A stretch of 20,722 bases of DNA, taken from the NCBI GenBank assembly GCA_018812395.1, contig JAHJDS010000183.1, positions 1-20,722 of the forward strand. The letters are read 5' to 3'. This document shows, piece after piece, positions 1-6,658 of this stretch. The notes under the pieces are model-generated. The model was not told the origin of the DNA. It was given only the letters and a program-made list of their open reading frames with translations, and did not search any database. Within the stretch, counting starts at the first letter, position 1, and each line of letters starts with the position of its first letter. The DNA is from Pseudomonadota bacterium. GTDB taxonomy: Bacteria > Desulfobacterota > Desulfarculia > Desulfarculales > JAHJDS01. The position numbers were made by a program, and so were the translations under genes.

Positions 1-204
1 CTTTCCCGCATCGCCGCCCCGACCCTGGTCCTGTGGGCCGCCCGGGACAAATTGTTTCCGGTGTCCCTGGCCCGGGACCTGGCCGGGGCCTTGGCCCGGG
101 CCGAGTTTTTCGTAATTCCCGAAGCGAGCCACTTTTTCCCCCTGGAAAAGCCGGAGGACGTGACCGAAAACCTGGTCGAGTTCTTAGGCCGGGACGATTT
201 GTAA
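1..204 (+). CDS. Alpha/beta hydrolase, C-terminal part (cut by window start)
   Basis: The frame is open from the first base to a TAA at 202-204 and gives the last 67 residues of a protein whose start lies outside the window. It reads like the end of an alpha/beta-fold hydrolase: a beta strand PTLVLWAARDKLFP holding the usual acid residue, then an EASHFFPLEKPEDV segment carrying the catalytic histidine, then a closing helix NLVEFLG. The same end pattern (TSHFVPMERPEE) occurs in the intact hydrolase at 3788-4666 and in a remnant near 2300, so three relatives of this fold lie within 5 kb. The substrate cannot be told from this fragment. The 100 bp that follow before recQ contain no gene. Confidence 0.75.
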   Translation, partial: LSRIAAPTLVLWAARDKLFPVSLARDLAGALARAEFFVIPEASHFFPLEKPEDVTENLVEFLGRDDL

Positions 205-305
205 CCTTGAACACCCGGGCGTCGGCTTAACCCGGATTATTAATGTTATCCCTTTCAGGGCCGACTCCCAGGTGGTATATATAGCCGTCCTTTAAACAGG
301 GAAAT

Positions 306-2147
306 GTGTTCTCGATGCCCGAAGTTCAGGCCCGGGAGGTCCTTCGCCGCGTCTTCGGATTTGACACCTGGCGGGGGCGACAACAGGAAGTCATCGAGCA
401 CGTCATGGCCGGGGGTGACTGCCTGGTCCTGATGCCCACCGGCGGCGGGAAGTCTCTTTGCTACCAGATCCCGGCCATCTGCCGCCCCGGGGTGGGGGTG
501 GTCATTTCCCCGCTCATCGCCCTGATGACCGACCAGGTCCTGGCGCTCAGGCAGGCGAGCGTCCGGGCCGCGGCCCTGAATTCGACCTTGTCCGCCCCGG
601 AGGCGGCCCGGATCAGGCGTCGGATGCTACGCGGCGAACTGGACCTGGTCTACGTCTCGCCGGAACGACTGTTTCAGGAGGGTTTCCTCGACTTTCTGGG
701 GCGATGCCCCTTGGCCCTGTTCGCCATTGACGAGGCCCATTGCGTCTCCCAGTGGGGGCACGATTTCCGGCCCGAATACCTGCAACTGCGCCGGCTCAAG
801 CCCCGGTTCGAGGCGGTGCCCATCCTGGCCCTGACCGCCACCGCCGACGCCCCGACCCGGGCCGACATCCTGCCCTGCCTCGGTCTGGACACGGCCCGGG
901 TCTTCGCCACCGGCTTTGACCGGCCCAACATCCGCTACCAGGTCGCGGCCAAGGACCGGCCCCGGGACCAGTTAGTGGCCTTCATCGAGGCCGAGCATCA
1001 AGGCCAGGCCGGAATCGTTTATTGTCTGACCCGGGCCAAGGTCGACCTGACGGCCCGGTGGCTGGCCGAGCAGGGCCTGCCGGCCCTGCCCTACCACGCC
1101 GGCCTGGACAAGGACACCCGGCGCCGGCACCAGGATCACTTTGTCCTTGGTGACACCGTGGTCATGGTGGCCACCGTCGCCTTCGGCTTGGGTATAGACA
1201 AGCCCGACGTCCGGTTCGTAGCCCACCTGGACCTGCCCTCCAGCCTGGAAAGCTATTACCAAGAGACCGGGCGGGCCGGCCGGGACGGCCTGGCCGCCGA
1301 CGCCTGGATGGTCTACGGGCTTTCGGACGTGATTCAACAACAGCGGTTCATCGACGCGTCTGACGCGGATGAGCATCACCGACACGTCGCCCGTCAAAAG
1401 TTGGAGGCCCTGCTGGGTTATGGCGAGACGAGTCGCTGTCGCCGGCAGGTCCTACTCGAGTATTTCGGAGACGAATGCCGGCCCTGCGGCAACTGCGACA
1501 CCTGCCTTGATCCGCCCCACACCTTTGACGGCACCGTCGCCGCCCAGAAGGCGTTGTCCTGCGTCTTTCGGACCGGGCAAAAATTCGGCGCCCGTCACGT
1601 CATCTCGGTCCTGCTGGGCCGGGATTCGGACCGGATCAGGCGCTGGGGACACCATCGCCTCAGCACCCACGGCGTCGGCCGGGAATTCACCGCCCGGCAG
1701 TGGTACGCCGTTTTTCGACAACTGGTGGCCCTGGGTCTCTTGGTGGTTGATTCGGTCGGGCACGGCGGCCTGTCCCTGGGTCCCGGGAGTCGGGACGTGC
1801 TGAGCCACCGGCGCAAGGTCCGGTTGCGTCTCGACCCGGTCCAGCCCCGTCCCCCCAAGTCCGGAAAAAGAGCTTCGAGACGCGCTGCGGCCGAGGCGCT
1901 CGATCGGCCCGAGGACGAGGCCCTGTTCGAGGCCCTCCGCGCCAGGCGGCGGGAACTGGCCGACGAGCAGGGCGTGCCCGCCTTTGTCATCTTCCATGAT
2001 TCGTCCTTGATGGACATGGTCCGGCGGCGGCCGCGCACCCAGGATGAATTCGCCGCCGTGAGCGGGGTCGGTCAGGTCAAGCTCGAGCGTTACGCCGATG
2101 ATTTCCTGGCGGTGATCGTCCGGCATTGCGCCGAAACGTCCCGGTGA
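306..2147 (+). CDS. recQ: ATP-dependent DNA helicase RecQ
   Basis: A 613-residue 3'-5' superfamily 2 DNA helicase of the RecQ family, acting on recombination and stalled-fork intermediates. Visible motifs in order are the Q-motif region (TWRGRQQEV, about 21-29), Walker A PTGGGKS (44-50), Walker B DEAH (142-145), the helicase C motif YYQETGRAGRDG (about 317-328), and four zinc-binding cysteines (378, 394, 397, 400) in the spacing typical of RecQ. The RQC region follows, and an HRDC domain ends the protein (about 535-608, with SGVGQVKLERY). All three classical domains are therefore present at normal length. Translation can start at GTG 306, about five bases after a weak AGGG ribosome site, or at ATG 315; the difference is three residues. 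A TATATA box at about 275 may belong to its promoter. It appears monocistronic. Confidence 0.96.
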   Translation: MFSMPEVQAREVLRRVFGFDTWRGRQQEVIEHVMAGGDCLVLMPTGGGKSLCYQIPAICRPGVGVVISPLIALMTDQVLALRQASVRAAALNSTLSAPEAARIRRRMLRGELDLVYVSPERLFQEGFLDFLGRCPLALFAIDEAHCVSQWGHDFRPEYLQLRRLKPRFEAVPILALTATADAPTRADILPCLGLDTARVFATGFDRPNIRYQVAAKDRPRDQLVAFIEAEHQGQAGIVYCLTRAKVDLTARWLAEQGLPALPYHAGLDKDTRRRHQDHFVLGDTVVMVATVAFGLGIDKPDVRFVAHLDLPSSLESYYQETGRAGRDGLAADAWMVYGLSDVIQQQRFIDASDADEHHRHVARQKLEALLGYGETSRCRRQVLLEYFGDECRPCGNCDTCLDPPHTFDGTVAAQKALSCVFRTGQKFGARHVISVLLGRDSDRIRRWGHHRLSTHGVGREFTARQWYAVFRQLVALGLLVVDSVGHGGLSLGPGSRDVLSHRRKVRLRLDPVQPRPPKSGKRASRRAAAEALDRPEDEALFEALRARRRELADEQGVPAFVIFHDSSLMDMVRRRPRTQDEFAAVSGVGQVKLERYADDFLAVIVRHCAETSR

Positions 2148-2156
2148 CCCAGCGGG

Positions 2157-2182
2157 CCGGGGAGTTTCATTACCGGGGAGTT
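2157..2182. repeat. Tandem 10-bp direct repeat after recQ
   Basis: The decamer CCGGGGAGTT occurs at 2157-2166 and again at 2173-2182, six bases apart, in the short gap after the recQ stop codon. It is followed by an A-run. No convincing hairpin terminator is formed. The function is unknown and it may be chance. Confidence 0.4.
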
Positions 2183-2225
2183 CGAAAAAAATTCGGGGTG
2201 GCGTCCGGCCGGGCGACGATCTATC

Positions 2226-2354
2226 CGGAACACCGTGGCTTCGCAAAAACCGGATGATCCGGTCGCGGCGCGGCTCGGGCCGTTTTATGGGTACGAAGTG
2301 GGACGTGTCCTCGAGGGCGACGACCTCCGCCCCCGGCGCGTGGCGACACGGCAT
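2226..2354 (-). pseudogene. Remnant of an alpha/beta hydrolase C-terminus
   Basis: On the minus strand about 43 codons read APGAEVVALEDTSHFVP, then a KRPE motif, then IIRFLRSHGV. This is collinear with the C-terminus of the intact hydrolase at 3788-4666 (APGARLIALEGTSHFVPMER, then IVDFLREAGI). The two are also clearly alignable as DNA, for example around the shared segments ACGAAGTGG and CCTCGAGGGCGA. The catalytic histidine segment is kept, but the rest of the hydrolase is missing upstream and the normal stop is lost, so the frame runs on into antisense recQ. It is a 5'-truncated, nonfunctional relic, joined at about 2345 to the outer-membrane protein relic on the other strand. Confidence 0.6.
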
Positions 2355-2547
2355 GAACCAGCGCTACGCCGTGGTCCTGGCCGCGCCCACCCGGATCAAT
2401 CGCCACCTGAGCGTCGCCCCGGAGGCGGGTTACTACTTCTACGGCTGGAATCCGACCGAGGACGTGGGCCGCACCGATCCGGCCGGCACCACAGCCGATC
2501 TGGGCGGCGCCCGGATCATCGGCGTCAGGTTCCAGATCTCGTTCTGA
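2353..2547 (+). pseudogene. Truncated outer-membrane beta-barrel (porin) C-terminus
   Basis: About 64 codons from ATG 2353 to a TGA at 2545-2547. The protein has alternating strands typical of a porin end (YAVVLAAPTRINRHLSV, then APEAGYYFYGW) and finishes with GVRFQISF. A terminal phenylalanine on an amphipathic strand is the known outer-membrane barrel (BAM) signal. A whole porin would have several hundred more residues and a signal peptide; here the sequence immediately upstream is antisense hydrolase debris. I therefore read it as a 5'-truncated gene end. Family assignment below the level of porin-like is not possible. Confidence 0.5.
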
Positions 2548-2904
2548 CCAAGGTCTTCCCCCGACACAATCCGGGCCACAAGGCCAGGCCGGCCCAACCG
2601 ACGGGCGCCGGTGGCGAACCCTTGTTCCCTGGGCGTCCCCGGCCGTGGCCCGGGATTCGACCCGGGCGCGGAGTGGGCGGATTTTAGTTGCCGTATTATA
2701 GTCTTTAATATACATTCTTAAGCTATAGACAGTAGCCAAATAGCCTTTTCGGACGGCGGAGGCGGCCTACCCGGGGGAAATGTAGCTCAAAGGGATCATT
2801 TATTCTCCTCCGGTGCCAGGAGGGATTCGGCGGCCGTTGGCATCGCCTCGTCCCACCCCCCGGCCGTCGTCGAACCGGGCTGAAGGCCCGCCAAGGAGGA
2901 GACT
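2548..2904. other. Intergenic stretch without a recognisable gene
   Basis: The left part is GC-rich and contains a perfect 7-bp hairpin (GCCCGGG, loop ATTCGA, CCCGGGC, 2648-2667). It could end transcription of the porin relic, although no T-run follows. Positions about 2680-2750 are conspicuously AT-rich for this window and probably hold the promoter of the downstream peptidase gene. A short CTCCT/AGGAG inverted repeat sits near 2804-2824. No coding frame with a convincing start and family resemblance was seen on either strand. Confidence 0.6.
2688..2716 (+). promoter_or_regulatory. Possible promoter of the M15 peptidase gene
   Basis: TTGCCG (2688-2693), 17 bases, then TACATT (2711-2716), each matching the sigma-70 consensus at four of six positions. 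It lies in the only AT-rich patch upstream of the peptidase gene. It would give a leader of about 180 bases. This is pattern matching only. Confidence 0.3.
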
Positions 2905-3387
2905 ATGCGTCTTTCCCGGAACTTCACCCTCGAGGAATTCACCCGGTCCCCATGGGCCGACCAGCAGGGGATCGACAACTCACTGGACCCCCGAAGGACC
3001 GTCCACGCTCAAATCATCGAGAACCTGTCCGCCTTGGTCCAGAAAGTACTGCAGCCGCTGCGGGATCGGGTCGGTCCCATCAACGTCACGTCCGGCTACC
3101 GGACCAAAAAGCTCAACGATGACCTCAACGGCTCGACCACATCGCAACACCTGATCGGTCAGGCGGCGGACATCGTCCCGAAAAATCCCGAGGTGTCGCG
3201 GCTCGACCTGATCGAGTGGGCCCTCTGGGACGGCCTGCCCTTTGACCAGTTGATCTGCTATACGTATAAAGGCCACCTTCACTTCTCCCACCGACCCCAC
3301 CCTCGGCTGGAACTGAGGCTCAGCCCACAGCCCGGACAATACCTTCCCACCACCCTGGAAGAATTTAAACGCCGCTGCCACAATTGA
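2905..3387 (+). CDS. Peptidase M15-like (D-Ala-D-Ala carboxypeptidase fold) protein
   Basis: A 160-residue protein with the small zinc-peptidase fold of the M15A/VanY-like group, which cleaves peptidoglycan cross-bridges or stem peptides. The zinc-ligand pattern is visible: SGYRT (63-67) before the active site, then SQHLIGQAADI with His82 and Asp89, and a late GHLHFSH with His126 the likely third ligand. The start is well supported by AAGGAGGAG just upstream of ATG 2905. No signal peptide or membrane anchor is present, so it would act in the cytoplasm or depend on another export or lysis route. This is common for phage-derived or recycling members of the family. The gene stands alone between gene debris on both sides, which fits an acquired or phage-remnant gene, though no other phage gene is present. 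Confidence 0.85.
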   Translation: MRLSRNFTLEEFTRSPWADQQGIDNSLDPRRTVHAQIIENLSALVQKVLQPLRDRVGPINVTSGYRTKKLNDDLNGSTTSQHLIGQAADIVPKNPEVSRLDLIEWALWDGLPFDQLICYTYKGHLHFSHRPHPRLELRLSPQPGQYLPTTLEEFKRRCHN

Positions 3388-3787
3388 GGAGATGGCTGAA
3401 GCGCAGGGCCGCGCCAAGGGGTTTTCCGCAAGGTTTACTTGGCCACGCCGGGAATCCCGGTCATCTTGACCATGGCCGTCATCGCCGCACCACCCGATCC
3501 GGTTTCTCCGCCCGGGAACAACGCCGGGCCACGTCGCCCAAGGCGGACCACAACAACAGCGGCCAATTATTTCGGCCAGCGGCGGGGCCCCTTTAGCGGG
3601 TCGCCCCGGCCGCGGCCGCCGGTGTGCGGTAAAAGGCCGGGCCGGCCGAGGCGGCGACGACGATCATCGAGCCGACGTTGTGGGCCAGGGCCGCCCCGAT
3701 GGAGCTCAGCCAGCCCGCCCCGCCGGCCCAGCAGCTCGCGGTAGACGCCCAGCTTGGTGTAGCGTCCGATCATGGTCGTGGTCGCCC
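3388..3787. other. Gene-poor stretch with decayed coding sequence
   Basis: Four hundred bases between the end of the M15 peptidase gene and the end of the minus-strand hydrolase. No intact gene was found. The right half holds a frameshifted minus-strand fragment listed separately (3593-3773). The left half can be read on the minus strand as very short frames, one ending in the ATGA overlap style seen in operons, but none resembles a known protein. A 13-base palindrome CCGGGAATCCCGG lies at 3448-3460. Confidence 0.5.
3593..3773 (-). pseudogene. Frameshifted hydrophobic tail, possibly of a P1B-type metal ATPase
   Basis: On the minus strand a frame begins MIGRYTKLGVYRELLG and then, after a shift of one base in a G-rich run near 3715, continues as GWLSSIGAALAHNVGSMIVV and on to a TAA at 3593-3595. 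The hydrophobic stretch with the AALxHNxGS pattern resembles the last membrane helices of heavy-metal-transporting P-type ATPases. Everything that would identify such an enzyme (DKTGT, GDGxND) is absent. I infer a decayed gene end. The family call is tentative; it could be the tail of another membrane protein. Confidence 0.25.
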
Positions 3788-4666
3788 TCAAGAAATGATC
3801 CCGGCCTCCCGTAGAAAATCGACGATCAGTTCCCGGCACTCCTCGGGCCGCTCCATGGGCACGAAGTGGCTCGTGCCCTCGAGGGCGATCAGTCTGGCCC
3901 CGGGGGCCTTGGCCCGAAAACGCCTGGCCGCGGGGGGGAGGAAGGTGTCCGATCGGTCGCCGTAGAGGACCAGGGTCGGGTGAGCGAGCCGGGGCACGTA
4001 TCGCCAGACGTCGTGGGCGCAGACGGCGAACGCCCGCGACTCCCAGGCCGGATCGCAGCCCAGCCGAATCCGACCGTCCCCGTCAGGCCGGGTGCACTCC
4101 CGAACGTAGGCCTCCAGCCAGCCGCCTTGCCAGGCCTCGAAGTTCTTCTTGCCCCGGTAGGCCGCCAGCAAGGTCTCTTGGTCCGGCCAGACGGCCCGGC
4201 GCTTTGCGGCCCGGGCGGCGATGGGCACCCGGCGTGACAGGCCCAGCTTCTTGAAGATCCACCACCACCACATCCAGTGAAAAGGCAGGATGGTCGGGTC
4301 CATCAGGACCAGGGCCCGAACCAGGTCCGGCCGCCGGGCCGCGGCCAACAGCCCGACCGTGCCCCCGCGCGAATGGCCGATGACCACCGCCGGCTCCCCC
4401 AGGGAGGCCAGGACCTCGCCTAAATCGTCGGCAAAGACGTACCAGTCCCCCAGCCGCCTCGGATCGGCCGGGGCGGTGCTCAGCCCGTGTCCCCGGTCGT
4501 CCAGACCGACCGGATGGAGGTCTGACGACAGTCGCTCGGCCAGGGGGTTGTACGCCCCGGCGCAAAAACCGGTGGCGTGGCAGATCACGGCCAGGGGGCC
4601 TTGCCCGCCCCAGTCGATCAGGTGAAAATCGCCGCGGGGCGTCGATACCCGATGATCCCGTCGCAA
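3788..4666 (-). CDS. Alpha/beta-fold hydrolase
   Basis: A complete alpha/beta hydrolase of 292 residues when started at TTG 4666, seven bases after GGGAG. Longer in-frame versions exist but run through the promoter and operator of xsc and carry no family-like sequence. Features: HATGF oxyanion-loop motif (30-34), nucleophile elbow GHSRGG with Ser99, acid in LYGDRSD (Asp240 likely) and His267 in GTSHFVP, giving a full catalytic triad. A tryptophan-rich cap begins at HWMWWWWIF (about 130-138). No signal peptide is seen, so it is cytoplasmic. It is transcribed divergently from the sulfonate operon and shares its regulatory gap, so co-regulation is plausible. The substrate is unknown: an ester, amide or C-C bond hydrolase are all possible. 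It has a broken relative near 2300. Confidence 0.85.
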   Translation of the reverse strand: MRRDHRVSTPRGDFHLIDWGGQGPLAVICHATGFCAGAYNPLAERLSSDLHPVGLDDRGHGLSTAPADPRRLGDWYVFADDLGEVLASLGEPAVVIGHSRGGTVGLLAAARRPDLVRALVLMDPTILPFHWMWWWWIFKKLGLSRRVPIAARAAKRRAVWPDQETLLAAYRGKKNFEAWQGGWLEAYVRECTRPDGDGRIRLGCDPAWESRAFAVCAHDVWRYVPRLAHPTLVLYGDRSDTFLPPAARRFRAKAPGARLIALEGTSHFVPMERPEECRELIVDFLREAGIIS

Positions 4667-4772
4667 ATCCTCGCTCCCGGTCGGTTGTCCCCGGATGGAT
4701 TGGATGATCCTAGCATTCTTTTTTCTCGACGGCCAGGCCCGGCCAGCATCATTGTGGCCGCCCGTCGGAAAA

Positions 4773-4785
4773 CACTTGACAAGTG
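4773..4785. repeat. Short palindrome over the -35 box of xsc
   Basis: CACTTG, one central base, CAAGTG: a 6-bp inverted repeat that contains the TTGACA -35 hexamer. It could be a second regulator site or a by-product of the promoter sequence. No other copy was seen in the window. Confidence 0.35.
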
Positions 4786-4804
4786 GATCGGAGCGCCGTA
4801 CCAT
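4776..4804 (+). promoter_or_regulatory. Predicted sigma-70 promoter of the xsc operon
   Basis: A perfect TTGACA (4776-4781), a 17-base spacer, and TACCAT (4799-4804), matching the -10 consensus at four of six. Transcription would begin near 4811, leaving a leader of about 110 bases before the xsc start. The -10 box and start point are overlapped by the 30-bp palindrome at 4801-4830, the standard arrangement for a repressor that blocks polymerase. Confidence 0.7.
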
Positions 4805-4830
4805 AATGACTGACCGGTCAGTCATTATGG
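4801..4830. promoter_or_regulatory. Perfect 30-bp palindromic operator, likely bound by the TetR-family regulator
   Basis: The half-site CCATAATGACTGACC is followed directly by its exact reverse complement, with no mismatch over 30 bases. The core TGACTGACCGGTCAGTCA has the form common for TetR-family operators (two GACC/GGTC arms around a central CG). It covers the predicted -10 box and start site of the xsc operon and lies in the gap shared with the divergent hydrolase. The only transcription factor in the operon is the TetR protein at 7842-8528, so it is the natural ligand-responsive repressor. The binding partner is inferred; the palindrome itself is directly visible. Confidence 0.8.
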
Positions 4831-4922
4831 GGGCGGCCCCGGTCCGCGGTCGCTCACTCCCGCCGCCCCGCCGACCGGAAGCCCCTTGCACCACATCTCC
4901 CGCCCTTTCAGGAGGTGACCCC

Positions 4923-6644
4923 ATGCCTCGCATGACCCCCTCGGAAGCCCTGGTCGAGACCTTTGTCGCCGAAGGAGTTACGGAAGTCTTCGGCATCGTC
5001 GGCAGCGCCTTCATGGACGCCCTGGATTTATTCCCCGCGGCCGGCATCCGCTTCATCTCCGTGGCCCACGAGCAGGCCGCGGCCCACGCCGCCGACGGCC
5101 TGGCCCGTGTCACCGGCCGGCCCCAGGTCTGCATCGCCCAGAACGGTCCCGGCGCGGCCAACTTCGTCTCGGCGGTGACCGCCGCCTATTGGGCCCACTC
5201 GCCGGTGGTGGCCGTCACCCCGGAGACGGGGACCATGGGTATCGGCACGGGGGGCTTCCAGGAGCTGGACCAGATGCCGATGTTCGCCGCCCAGACTAAA
5301 TACCAGGTCCGGGTGAACCGTCCCGAGCGCATGGCCGAGCTGGCCCGGCGGGCGTTCTACATGGCCAAGGCCGAGATGGGCCCCACCCAGCTCGACATCC
5401 CTCGTGATTATTTCTACGGCGACATCGAGACGGAGGTCTATCCCTCGGGCGACGTTTCCCGGGGCGCGGGGTCCGAGGCCGAACTGGCGCGGGCGGCCGA
5501 GCTGCTGGGAACCGCCAAGTTTCCGGTGATCCTGGCCGGGGGCGGCGTGGTCTGGGCCGGGGGCGTCGCGGAGACGAAAAATCTGGCCGAGTATCTCGGC
5601 GCGCCGGTGGCCAACAGCTACTTGCACAACGACTCCTTTCCCTGGGGCCACGACCTGTCCGTCGGCCCCATCGGCTACTGCGGCTCCCAGGCGGCGATGC
5701 GAATCCTTTCCCGGGCCGACGTGGTCCTGGCCCTGGGCTGCCGCCTGGGCCCCTTCGGGACCCTGCCCCAGTACGACCTGAACTACTGGCCCGAGGCGGC
5801 GACGATCATCCAGGTGGACGCGGACGCCAAGGTCCTGGGCCTCAGCCGCCGGGTGGACCTGCCCGTGTGCGCCGACGCCCGAGAGTTTGCCGTACGACTG
5901 CTGGCCGTACTTAAGGACAAAAAACCCTCGCCGTCGCCTGGTCAGGACCGGCTGTCCCAGGTGAAAGAAGAAAAGGAGGCCTGGCGAACGGAACTCGATT
6001 CCTGGGCCCTGGCCCCGTCAAAGCTGATGCACCCCCGGGCCTTCCTGTCCGCGCTGGCCGCGGCCGTGCCCCCGGGCGCGATCGTGACCACGGATGTGGG
6101 CAACACCTGCTCGATGTGCAACGCCTACTTCGGCTCGACCGGCCCCGGCGAGTTCCTGGGGCCTCTCAGTTGGGGCAACTGCGGCATCAGCTACGGCCTG
6201 GCCCTGGGGGCCAAGCTCGGGCGGCCGGCGGCTCCGGTCTTCGCCGTTCAGGGCGACGGCGCCTGGGGCATCAGCGGCCTGAGCGAGGTCATGACCGCCG
6301 TACGCGAACAGATCCCGGTCATCGCCGTGGTCTTCAACAACAACCAGTGGGGCGCCGAGAAGAAGAATCAGATCGACTACTATGACCACCGGTTCGTGGG
6401 CGCCAACCTGGCCAACCCGGATTTCGCCAAGCTGGCCGAGGTGATGGGGGCCCAAGGCTTTCGGGTCGAGAAGGCCGACCAGGTCAAAGACGCGGTCGAG
6501 GCGGCCCTGGCCTCGGGTCGGCCGGCGGTGATCGACGCCGTGATCGACGGCGCGGCCGAGGTCCTGGCCGAGCCGTTTCGACGGGATGCCTTGCAGCCTC
6601 CCCGACGCCTTCTGGATAAATACAAGCACCTGAACGCCACTTAG
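4923..6644 (+). CDS. xsc: Sulfoacetaldehyde acetyltransferase (ThDP-dependent)
   Basis: Converts sulfoacetaldehyde and phosphate to acetyl phosphate and sulfite (EC 2.3.3.15), the desulfonating step of taurine, isethionate and related sulfonate breakdown; cytoplasmic. The 573-residue protein follows Xsc throughout: FGIVGSAFMDALDLFP near the N-terminus, catalytic Glu50 in VAHE, IAQNGPG (71-77), GGFQELDQMPMF (110-121), IPRDYF (159-164), the ThDP/Mg motif GDG (444-446) with NNNQWGAEKKN (472-482), and the Xsc-like end EPFRRDAL (550-557). It is slightly shorter than typical members (about 590). The start at ATG 4923 follows an excellent AGGAGGTGA at 4910-4918; longer frames would cross the operator. 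It is the first gene of the operon and 14 bases from ackA, its biochemical partner. Acetolactate synthase is the nearest alternative, but the listed motifs favour Xsc. Confidence 0.92.
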   Translation: MPRMTPSEALVETFVAEGVTEVFGIVGSAFMDALDLFPAAGIRFISVAHEQAAAHAADGLARVTGRPQVCIAQNGPGAANFVSAVTAAYWAHSPVVAVTPETGTMGIGTGGFQELDQMPMFAAQTKYQVRVNRPERMAELARRAFYMAKAEMGPTQLDIPRDYFYGDIETEVYPSGDVSRGAGSEAELARAAELLGTAKFPVILAGGGVVWAGGVAETKNLAEYLGAPVANSYLHNDSFPWGHDLSVGPIGYCGSQAAMRILSRADVVLALGCRLGPFGTLPQYDLNYWPEAATIIQVDADAKVLGLSRRVDLPVCADAREFAVRLLAVLKDKKPSPSPGQDRLSQVKEEKEAWRTELDSWALAPSKLMHPRAFLSALAAAVPPGAIVTTDVGNTCSMCNAYFGSTGPGEFLGPLSWGNCGISYGLALGAKLGRPAAPVFAVQGDGAWGISGLSEVMTAVREQIPVIAVVFNNNQWGAEKKNQIDYYDHRFVGANLANPDFAKLAEVMGAQGFRVEKADQVKDAVEAALASGRPAVIDAVIDGAAEVLAEPFRRDALQPPRRLLDKYKHLNAT

Positions 6645-6658
6645 GGTGCCCGGCTGAG

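Noticed and set aside
2648..2667. GCCCGGG-ATTCGA-CCCGGGC, resembling a tRNA T-arm, with a GTAGCTCA-like string near 2783
   Set aside because: No acceptor stem, anticodon arm or correct spacing could be built around either element.
3388..3470. Small frame of about 25 codons right after the M15 peptidase stop (ATGGCTGAAGCG...)
   Set aside because: The GAGGAG directly touches the ATG, leaving no room for a ribosome site, and the product resembles nothing.
4695..4922. Longer N-terminus for Xsc
   Set aside because: It would run through the promoter and the 30-bp operator, has no Xsc similarity, and ATG 4923 has an excellent ribosome site.
4667..5161. Longer N-terminus for the minus-strand hydrolase
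   Set aside because: It overlaps xsc and its control region and adds no hydrolase-like sequence; TTG 4666 lies seven bases after GGGAG.
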